From Bacteroidia bacterium (lineage in GTDB: Bacteria; Bacteroidota; Bacteroidia; NS11-12g; UBA955), in contig JALQWO010000005.1 of the NCBI GenBank assembly GCA_023258655.1, positions 1-24,177 of the forward strand: a stretch of DNA of 24,177 nucleotides, in the 5' to 3' direction. Position 1 is the stretch's first letter. Each line of letters starts with the position of its first letter. Positions 15,904-21,916 of this stretch are shown here, one piece after another. The notes beneath the pieces are model-generated. The model did no database searches and was not told where the DNA came from. It saw only the letters and a program-made list of their open reading frames with translations. Made by a program: the position numbers and the translations under genes.

Positions 15904-16550
15904 CCCAATTTGGTTATCATCGTGATCCCATCGCGAATGGGAAGTAAGGTGACCATCGCGTTTTTTGTATCCTTTGCATATTGATTGAATGCATGCATGT
16001 TTTGCGTATCACGGTCGTGAAGTAAATCATCCTCATTCAGCACACGCTTACTCCACAGGGTATTATCGAACAGCAAGGTTCCCCCAATTTTCAACAGTGG
16101 AAAGCATAAGTCCAAATAGGATTTGTAGTTGTGTTTGTCTGCATCCACGAAGATGAAATCAGGGGCTATTGGGAGATTGGGGATGATGGATAAAGCCTCA
16201 CCAACGTGCCATTTCACCCGGTGATTTGGAAGTTGGGCTTGCCAAAACGCCTGTGTTTTGTGGGCAGTTTCGGCATCGGCTTCAATGGAGTGCAACGAGG
16301 CATCCTGTGGCAAATGTTCGAGCAAACAAGCAGTTGCGTAACCGGTGAATGTGCCGATTTCCAAGATACATTGGGGTTGTTTCAATGCCACCAAAGAAGA
16401 CAAAAATCTCCCTTGAAGATGACCCGATAGCATCCGTGGATTGATCATTTTTTTCCATGTGAACTCATTGATTGCCTGTAAAAATGGTGTTTCCGGGGAA
16501 CTTACATTTTCGCAATAAACATGGATTTCGTCTTGCCAATCGTGATGCAT
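15900..16550 (-). CDS. SAM-dependent O-methyltransferase (family 3, CCoAOMT-like)
   Basis: A 216-residue cytoplasmic class I methyltransferase of the small catechol/caffeoyl-CoA O-methyltransferase type, which methylates hydroxyls, often of catechols, using S-adenosylmethionine and a divalent metal. Motif I is ILEIGTFTGYATACLLEH (about 62-79). An acidic residue that could bind the SAM ribose occurs in SLHSIEADAETA, and the metal-site region is FIFVDADKHNY (about 131) with GGTLLFDNTLW (about 157). The C-terminus PIRDGITMITKLG is typical of the family. The substrate is not evident. Its place next to marR and kynU is suggestive, since kynurenine products are hydroxylated aromatics, but it is transcribed convergently with marR and so is not in the kynU operon. 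It shares a 66-base divergent promoter region with the DUF2795 gene. Confidence 0.92.
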   Translation of the reverse strand: MHHDWQDEIHVYCENVSSPETPFLQAINEFTWKKMINPRMLSGHLQGRFLSSLVALKQPQCILEIGTFTGYATACLLEHLPQDASLHSIEADAETAHKTQAFWQAQLPNHRVKWHVGEALSIIPNLPIAPDFIFVDADKHNYKSYLDLCFPLLKIGGTLLFDNTLWSKRVLNEDDLLHDRDTQNMHAFNQYAKDTKNAMVTLLPIRDGITMITKLG

Positions 16551-16571
16551 AATTTTATTGCAAATTTCATC

Positions 16572-16601
16572 TTGTTTTTCTGAATCAAAAATCTATTTTC
16601 G
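16572..16601 (+). promoter_or_regulatory. Promoter of the DUF2795 gene
   Basis: TTG (16572-16574), exactly 19 bases, then TATTTTCG (16594-16601), one base from TAnnTTTG. The ATG at 16617 begins 15 bases later. On the other strand GAAATTTG (complement of 16561-16568), also one base from consensus, lies 10 bases upstream of the methyltransferase ATG, so the two divergent promoters overlap. Confidence 0.55.
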
Positions 16602-16616
16602 CGGTAAGTAAGAATT

Positions 16617-16838
16617 ATGTATTGGACACTTGAATTGGTTAGCTATTTGGACGATGCGCCATGGCCAGCCACCAAAGATGAGTTGATCGATTATGCGATT
16701 CGTTCTGGCGCTCCTTTGGAGGTGATAGAAAACCTACAGGAATTGGAAGACGACGGAGAGCCATACGAGAGCATTGAAGAAATTTGGAGTGATTATCCTT
16801 CGGATGATGACTACTTCTTCAATGAAGATGAATTCTAA
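16617..16838 (+). CDS. DUF2795 domain-containing small acidic protein
   Basis: A complete 73-residue protein starting at ATG with MYWTLELVSYLDDAPWPATK, which I recognise as the DUF2795 pattern (LxxYLxDxxWPATKxELIxYA). The middle has a helical pair (DELIDYAIRSGAPLEVIENL), and the C-terminus is strongly acidic (EDDGEPYESIEEIW, then DDDYFFNEDEF). The protein is conserved in Bacteroidota, where its role is unknown; the family is small, soluble and presumably cytoplasmic. It has its own promoter-like sequence and ends in a hairpin terminator that lies in the 3' end of convergent hflX. High conservation with an acidic tail would fit a protein- or ribosome-binding role, but that is speculation. Confidence 0.93.
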   Translation: MYWTLELVSYLDDAPWPATKDELIDYAIRSGAPLEVIENLQELEDDGEPYESIEEIWSDYPSDDDYFFNEDEF

Positions 16839-16860
16839 TCTTTGGTCGAAGAATTTTTAC

Positions 16861-16889
16861 AAAGGGTCAGCGAAAGTTGGCCCTTTTTT
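16861..16889 (+). terminator. Terminator of the DUF2795 gene, inside the 3' end of hflX
   Basis: Nine-base stem AAAGGGTCA (16861-16869) with TGGCCCTTT (16878-16886), one G-U pair, 8-base loop, then T6 at 16884-16889 in the plus direction. The left arm contains the hflX stop codon (complement of 16867-16869), and the loop and right arm encode the last HflX residues (RANFR). In the minus direction the hairpin is followed by only a short T-run, so it should terminate the DUF2795 transcript better than the hflX one. Confidence 0.8.
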
Positions 16890-18045
16890 GTTCTAGTAGC
16901 AGGTCAACAATCGTATTCCTCAGCTTTTCAATGTTGGTGTTATTTTGGGCTGAAATGAAGACAGCTGGAGCGTTTTCCTTGGCGATCCAACTCTTTTCAA
17001 ATTGTTCCAGGGTGAGTCCGGTTGAACCAACAAAAAAGTCATCGTCCTCGATTTCTTTGAATGCATCTATCTTGTTGAACACGATGAGTTCAGGTTTGTT
17101 GCTTGCCCCGATTTCGTGAAGGATTTCCTTCACACTCATCATTTGTTGTTCAAAAGCGGGATTGGAAATGTCTACTACATGAATTAATAAGTCGGTTTCC
17201 ATGGCTTCAGCGAGGGTGCTTTTGAAACTCTCAATGAGAAGTGTTGGCAGTTTTCGAATAAAACCAACCGTGTCACTCAGCAACAAAGGAATCACTCCTC
17301 CTTGATTGTCTGGATGGGGTATGACCACTTTTCGAACCGTGGCATCCAGGGTAGCGAAGAGTTTGTTTTCAACCAATACATCGGACCGACTCAGTAAATT
17401 CATCACTGTACTTTTCCCCACGTTGGTGTAGCCAACCAGGGCGCATCGAAAAACGCCATCGCGCGATTTGCGTTGGGTTTGACCGATTTTCTCGATGTCT
17501 TGAAGTTTGGATTTCAACAGGGAAATTTTATCGCGCAACACACGTCGGTCAGTCTCGATTTCCTTTTCTCCCGGTCCTTTCATTCCAATTCCTCCTTTTT
17601 GTTTGGACAGGTGGGTCCACATACCAGTCAATCGGGGCAACATGAAAATGCTTTGTGCTAGTTCCACCTGCGTTTTTGCTTGGGCAGTTTTGGCATTGTT
17701 GGCGAATATGTCTAGGATGAGGTGGGTGCGACTGAGGATTTTGGTATTCTCTAACTCTGATTCGATATTTCTTACCTGGGCGGGCGTGAGTTCGTCGTCA
17801 AAAATGACCAAATCAATTTTGTTTTTGATGACATACTGCTTGATTTCCTCCAATTTGCCTTTTCCAACATATGTTTTGGGTTGTGGATGCTCTAAGTTTT
17901 GAATGAAGCGTTTTTTGGATTCAGCGCCTGATGTAAAGACCAATTGCTCAAGTTCCGCCAATGTCTCTTCAATGGGAATGGTTTGTTGCGGTGTATTTAC
18001 ACCAACCACGATGGCGGTTTCGGAATGGGTTGCGTTCGAGTGCAA
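16867..18045 (-). CDS. hflX: GTPase HflX (TTG start)
   Basis: A 392-residue ribosome-associated GTPase that in other bacteria splits stalled or hibernating 70S ribosomes after stress. The N-terminal HflX domain includes KTYVGKGKLEEIK and the Gly-rich loop GGIGMKGPGEKEIETDRR (about 150-167), followed by a coiled linker and the G domain: G1 GYTNVGKST (about 202), G3 DTVGF (about 256), G4 NKID (about 322), G5 FISAQN. All nucleotide-binding motifs are intact. The start is TTG at 18045: the frame closes at a stop about 9 codons upstream with no ATG, and the next ATG would remove the conserved N-terminus (ETAIVVGVNTPQQTI). It is divergent from the exported-protein gene at 18124 and convergent with DUF2795, whose terminator it contains. 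Confidence 0.96.
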   Translation of the reverse strand: MHSNATHSETAIVVGVNTPQQTIPIEETLAELEQLVFTSGAESKKRFIQNLEHPQPKTYVGKGKLEEIKQYVIKNKIDLVIFDDELTPAQVRNIESELENTKILSRTHLILDIFANNAKTAQAKTQVELAQSIFMLPRLTGMWTHLSKQKGGIGMKGPGEKEIETDRRVLRDKISLLKSKLQDIEKIGQTQRKSRDGVFRCALVGYTNVGKSTVMNLLSRSDVLVENKLFATLDATVRKVVIPHPDNQGGVIPLLLSDTVGFIRKLPTLLIESFKSTLAEAMETDLLIHVVDISNPAFEQQMMSVKEILHEIGASNKPELIVFNKIDAFKEIEDDDFFVGSTGLTLEQFEKSWIAKENAPAVFISAQNNTNIEKLRNTIVDLLLEQKRANFR

Positions 18046-18123
18046 AGGAATGGAGTCTAAGAATAAATGTCATGCAAAATTACGGGAGTGCTTGGGAATT
18101 CAACCAAGTAGGTTGATTTTTGA

Positions 18124-19638
18124 GTGGTGAAGGCATTGAAAAGGCAGATTTGGATCATTTTGGGCTTTTGCGCAACCTCAATTTTCGCGCAAACGACCTT
18201 GGTTTCCAATCAAGCGGGTCTGGCACAAAAGAAAAGTGAATACAGAAAGTCTTTGGGACAACTGCAAGGACAGGTCTTCACGGCCTATTCTTCCAATTCG
18301 GATTTGGCGTTGGGGTTTGTGATTGAGCAGTACTCCCAAGACATGATTTTTCAAGCCGATAGAAAAATTGAATCCCAAGGAAAACAGCGCATTTTGCGCT
18401 TGGCGATGGGCGATTCATTTTTTTATTGGGTCTCAGTGTTGAAAGTGAAACGACATCAATTCAAATTCTTTTACCATCGTTTGGCTTTGAATCTTCAAGG
18501 CGCCATTCAAAGCAATGAGTTGGCCACTTTTTCAGGGGTGGAATTGGATGTAAGTCAGTGGGAAACGGTTTCCTCATTGAACGTAAAAACGATGGGCTTG
18601 TTCGCCTTTGGGGTAAAAACGGATTGGGTTGAAGATGGCAGAAGACTGACAATGGCTTTGGGATTGACATTGAATCCATATGGCCAAATACTGGATAGTT
18701 TTCGAGTGGCTCTGCCCATCGATTTTGGCGTAGATGAGGTGATTCGGCGTTCGGCGGAGATAAATCAACAAGGCGATTTGGCCGTGGTTTATGAGGATCT
18801 ATCAGGCATTTCGTTATTCAGCGCAAAAAAGGAGCTCAATCATTTTCATATCATTCATCGAACATCCGGAAAAACCTACCAAGAGCGCTTGGCAAGCGAA
18901 GGCATGATTCGTGAATTGGCCGTTTCCTTGGATCCATCCACCCATGAATTTGTGGTTCATGGTTTTTGGTCGGACTGGAAACAAATGGGAATATCAGGCC
19001 ATGTTCGTGGAAATTTTATTTCGACAAAACTGAAAAATGACAGCTTCATTTGGCATTGGAAACTCGAAGAATACGAATGGAATGAATGGCAGTATCGTCA
19101 ATTATCGGGTTTGATGGCGACAAAGAAATTGGGCAAGCCGGAGAGTTATTTTATTCGAGATATCGTACCATTGAGTCATGGTGGATGTGTGATTTTGGCG
19201 GAACAATATTTTTTAACCCGAACAATGGAAACCCGTTATGTGAATGGCGTGCCTCAAACCGGCAGTATATTGCTTTACAATTATGGCGACATTGCGGCCT
19301 TGTATTTGACGCCCGGTGGAATGTTGGATACCTTGGTAATGACAAGAAAAACCCAGGTGGGTACATCCAGCAATAATTATTTGTTTGGATTTGCCTATTA
19401 CGTATGTGCTGGTTCGTTGAATTTGATTTACAATGACGACGAAGGTGAAATGAATCGTGTGATGCATGTACAAATTGACAATACCTTTGCAAGTGAAAAG
19501 GAGTGGTTGTTTCGCAGTGAGAATATTCCGGGGTCTATTGTCCCATACGAGGGTTTACAAACGGATTATTGTACGCTGACCATTCCCATTTTTCGCGACA
19601 AACAATGGCATTGGCTACAAGTGTATTCGAATGATTAA
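18124..19638 (+). CDS. Exported protein of unknown function
   Basis: About 500 residues with a signal peptide (ALKRQIWIILGFCATSIFAQ, cleavage likely after FA) and no other membrane segment, so a periplasmic, surface or outer-membrane location is expected. I recognise no family. The body is rich in beta-type and aromatic segments (for example GLFAFGVKTDWVEDGRRLTM, SILLYNYGDIAALYL, GFAYYVCAGSLNLIY), which might form a beta-propeller or similar fold, though this is only impression. It lacks a T9SS sorting tail. Start choice is uncertain: an in-frame TGA immediately precedes GTG 18124, GTG 18127 follows, and TTG at 18136 (TTG AAA AGG) would also give a good signal peptide and leave room for a -7-like GATTTTTG at 18114-18121. 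The DUF6427 gene starts 8 bases inside its 3' end, so the two are co-transcribed. Confidence 0.75.
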   Translation: MVKALKRQIWIILGFCATSIFAQTTLVSNQAGLAQKKSEYRKSLGQLQGQVFTAYSSNSDLALGFVIEQYSQDMIFQADRKIESQGKQRILRLAMGDSFFYWVSVLKVKRHQFKFFYHRLALNLQGAIQSNELATFSGVELDVSQWETVSSLNVKTMGLFAFGVKTDWVEDGRRLTMALGLTLNPYGQILDSFRVALPIDFGVDEVIRRSAEINQQGDLAVVYEDLSGISLFSAKKELNHFHIIHRTSGKTYQERLASEGMIRELAVSLDPSTHEFVVHGFWSDWKQMGISGHVRGNFISTKLKNDSFIWHWKLEEYEWNEWQYRQLSGLMATKKLGKPESYFIRDIVPLSHGGCVILAEQYFLTRTMETRYVNGVPQTGSILLYNYGDIAALYLTPGGMLDTLVMTRKTQVGTSSNNYLFGFAYYVCAGSLNLIYNDDEGEMNRVMHVQIDNTFASEKEWLFRSENIPGSIVPYEGLQTDYCTLTIPIFRDKQWHWLQVYSND

Positions 19639-20608
19639 CCGACTGAAAGACAACGGATTACTCACCCTATTGTTGGTGGTGCTGATGGCCATTGCTATCC
19701 GCATTCCTGCATTGTGGGTGGTCCCCCAAGAGGCGGTTATTTCTAAACCGGGCATGCTGTCTTCATTGGTTTCATGGATCAACCAATGGCCCATCGTTTC
19801 CGTGGTATTCTCTCTGGTGATGGTGGTTTCTCTGGCTTTCATGATCAACGAAATGGTTCGGTCACATGCCATGATGCGACCAGTGGGTTATTTACCGGCC
19901 TATTTTTTCATTTTGTTGCAAAGCATCTATTTGGAGAACATGCTTGTCTCCGAATATCACTTTGGTAATTTCTTTGTGTTTTTGGGGCTGATTCTCTTGC
20001 TGCGATTGCGCGATGGTTACTCCACGGTATTGCTCTTTTACAGTGCATTGGCCTTTGGATTGGCGATTTTGATTGTTCCCGATCACTTGTTGATTTTGTT
20101 GTTCATACTGGCTTGTGTTTTGGTATTTAAAACAATCGTCATTCGAGATGTACTCGCGATCGTTTTCGGATTGGTTCTCCCTTATTACGTGTTGCGTTCT
20201 TTGATTTTTATTAACGGTTGGGACGTGAGTGCCGTTTCAAACATTACCACGACCCCGTTGAACATCGAAGGATTGGGCAATGGATTTATAGGTGTGATAA
20301 CCAAATACAGTGTTTATGTTTCTTTTTTGATTGTGGCGATGTTTGGTTTGCTGAAGGTGAGTGGTAATTATTTCAGCGACAATGTAGAGGTGCGCAGGAG
20401 CAAATTGGTTGTGATATTGTTTTTTATATACAGCTTGCTATTGTTGGCTTTGCACTGGCGTGAATTGAAGAGTTTCCATTTACTCACGGCGTTTCCTGCC
20501 GCCATTTTAATTGCCTATTTCTTTACTGGCGAAAAGCGCTATTGGTGGAAAGAGTTGATGGGTTGGAGCTTGTTGAGCGCATTAATTGCTACCCTCTATT
20601 TCACTTAA
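19631..20608 (+). CDS. DUF6427-like polytopic membrane protein
   Basis: A 325-residue integral membrane protein with roughly eight to ten hydrophobic segments, beginning with TLLLVVLMAIAIRIPALWVV and including VVFSLVMVVSLAFMINEMV, YLPAYFFILLQSIYLENMLV, YSALAFGLAILIV, LILLFILACVLVF and LVVILFFIYSLLLLALHW. The overall pattern matches the DUF6427 family of Bacteroidota, whose function is unknown; I recall the family without being able to search it. The ATG overlaps the end of the preceding exported-protein gene by 8 bases, indicating translational coupling. A role in membrane or envelope assembly alongside that partner is a guess. Its 3' end overlaps the convergent AcpH-like gene by 27 bases. 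Confidence 0.78.
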   Translation: MINRLKDNGLLTLLLVVLMAIAIRIPALWVVPQEAVISKPGMLSSLVSWINQWPIVSVVFSLVMVVSLAFMINEMVRSHAMMRPVGYLPAYFFILLQSIYLENMLVSEYHFGNFFVFLGLILLLRLRDGYSTVLLFYSALAFGLAILIVPDHLLILLFILACVLVFKTIVIRDVLAIVFGLVLPYYVLRSLIFINGWDVSAVSNITTTPLNIEGLGNGFIGVITKYSVYVSFLIVAMFGLLKVSGNYFSDNVEVRRSKLVVILFFIYSLLLLALHWRELKSFHLLTAFPAAILIAYFFTGEKRYWWKELMGWSLLSALIATLYFT

Positions 20609-21274
20609 TCCCAACGAGAATAACTTTTCAACCCATTGCTCATACAATTGGGAAATGTCACTCACGATGAGTGCCTCATGTGATTCATACCAATGCGTGG
20701 GGAGACCCACTTGGATGAAAATTCTGTGTAGCGCAAAAGCAATACGGTCAATTTGCTGGTAGTGAAAAAGATATTGCACCTCACAGAATCGATCGTAGCG
20801 TTCAAAAAACTGGGATGTGTTGGGATGATCCAGAAATGTCAGGGCATTTTCCACTGTATTTCTTGCTGAATTTAAATCAGAATAAAATAATGTAAGTTTT
20901 TCTAAATGATTATCTATATAATATTTATCAAGCATTATTTCAATTAATACATGAAGTGAAAACCAATATTTGGGTATGTCATAGGCTTTGCAAATGGATT
21001 TCCAATCATCGCGCAAGTGGTTGTAACAGTTTTGAAAGAACGGGGATGCATGAAAGGCTTTGTCTCGAGCAATGTGTTGCAAGCAACCTTGGAAGAAGTG
21101 AATTTGTTTTGTGTCTGCAAACGGGGATGATTGTGCTTTTACTAAGGCCTCATGAAAATGAAATTTGCATGATTTTGGGGTGAAGTTTCTCAGCAAATCG
21201 GGCATTACCAGGGCTGCATTGTAGGCAGGGATGCCAGGTTTATGATCGATGAAATAATGGCTGAAAAAATTCAT
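20582..21274 (-). CDS. AcpH-like (DUF479/ACP phosphodiesterase-related) protein
   Basis: A 230-residue cytoplasmic protein starting at ATG 21274 with MNFFSHYFIDHKPGIPAYNA, followed by ALVMPDLLRNF. The opening resembles acyl carrier protein phosphodiesterase (MNFLAH...), which removes 4'-phosphopantetheine from ACP. The later segments GCLQHIARDKAFHASPFF and FSLHVLIEIMLDKYY occupy the places of the family's conserved His/Asp clusters. The match is partial, so the enzymatic activity is uncertain and it may be a Bacteroidota-specific relative. The frame extends to 21307, but that extension lacks resemblance. A stretch at about 20870-20945 within the gene is unusually AT-rich. The gene is divergent from msrB (48-base gap) and overlaps the DUF6427 gene tail to tail. 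Confidence 0.65.
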   Translation of the reverse strand: MNFFSHYFIDHKPGIPAYNAALVMPDLLRNFTPKSCKFHFHEALVKAQSSPFADTKQIHFFQGCLQHIARDKAFHASPFFQNCYNHLRDDWKSICKAYDIPKYWFSLHVLIEIMLDKYYIDNHLEKLTLFYSDLNSARNTVENALTFLDHPNTSQFFERYDRFCEVQYLFHYQQIDRIAFALHRIFIQVGLPTHWYESHEALIVSDISQLYEQWVEKLFSLGLSEIEGSN

Positions 21275-21322
21275 GTCGGCCGCGAACTTACAACCTTTGT
21301 CAAACATTTTTGTTTAATTTCC

Positions 21323-21850
21323 ATGATGCGGATGAAACCTTGGATTTTTGGTATTGCACTGTCTTTTTTGGCGATGCCCTGGGCTTGTGTTTCGGGCGCA
21401 TCACGGCGCGAAGGGACGGATGGTGATACAACGAAAAAAGATACGATGACATACAAAGTGCAAAAATCAGAGGAAGAATGGAAAACGGCCCTGGGCGATG
21501 AGGCCTATCGCGTGTTGCGTTTGAAAGGAACAGAACGACCCTTCACCAGCGAATTTGAAACCCATTGGGAGCCGGGGACCTATGTTTGCAAGGGCTGTGG
21601 TCAGGAATTGTTTTCAAGTCAAACCAAGTTTGATGCCGGTTGCGGATGGCCCAGTTTTTATCAATCCATTGACAAATCAAGGGTGAGGGAAATTCCCGAC
21701 AACTCACATGGCATGAATCGGGTTGAGGTTGTTTGTAGTGGTTGTGGTGGACATTTGGGTCACGTATTCACCGATGGCTATGGTCAACCTACTGGTCTGC
21801 GATACTGTATTAATGGCGTGAGTTTGGGCTTCCGTAAAAAGTCAGAATAA
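21323..21850 (+). CDS. msrB: Exported peptide-methionine (R)-S-oxide reductase MsrB
   Basis: A 175-residue enzyme that reduces methionine-R-sulfoxide in proteins. Residues 1-22 form a signal peptide (MKPWIFGIALSFLAMPWAC); Cys22 may be lipidated, but the residues before it (PWA) are a poor lipobox, so ordinary cleavage near SGA is also possible. Either way the enzyme should act outside the cytoplasm. The MsrB domain is complete: the zinc pairs in CKGCG and CSGCGGHLGHVF, GCGWPSFY with a Cys in the usual resolving position, and the catalytic Cys in LRYCINGVSL. The frame opens at 21242, but the signal peptide sets the start at one of the clustered ATGs 21323, 21326 or 21332. CATTTTTG (21305-21312), one base off the -7 consensus, lies just upstream. 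It is divergent from the AcpH-like gene, and polA follows 66 bases downstream. Confidence 0.95.
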   Translation: MMRMKPWIFGIALSFLAMPWACVSGASRREGTDGDTTKKDTMTYKVQKSEEEWKTALGDEAYRVLRLKGTERPFTSEFETHWEPGTYVCKGCGQELFSSQTKFDAGCGWPSFYQSIDKSRVREIPDNSHGMNRVEVVCSGCGGHLGHVFTDGYGQPTGLRYCINGVSLGFRKKSE

Positions 21851-21916
21851 TCGCATATTTCCCCCGTTTACCTTCCTTTTCAAGGCGCATTCTGTGTAAC
21901 TTGCTGCTTTGAATTC

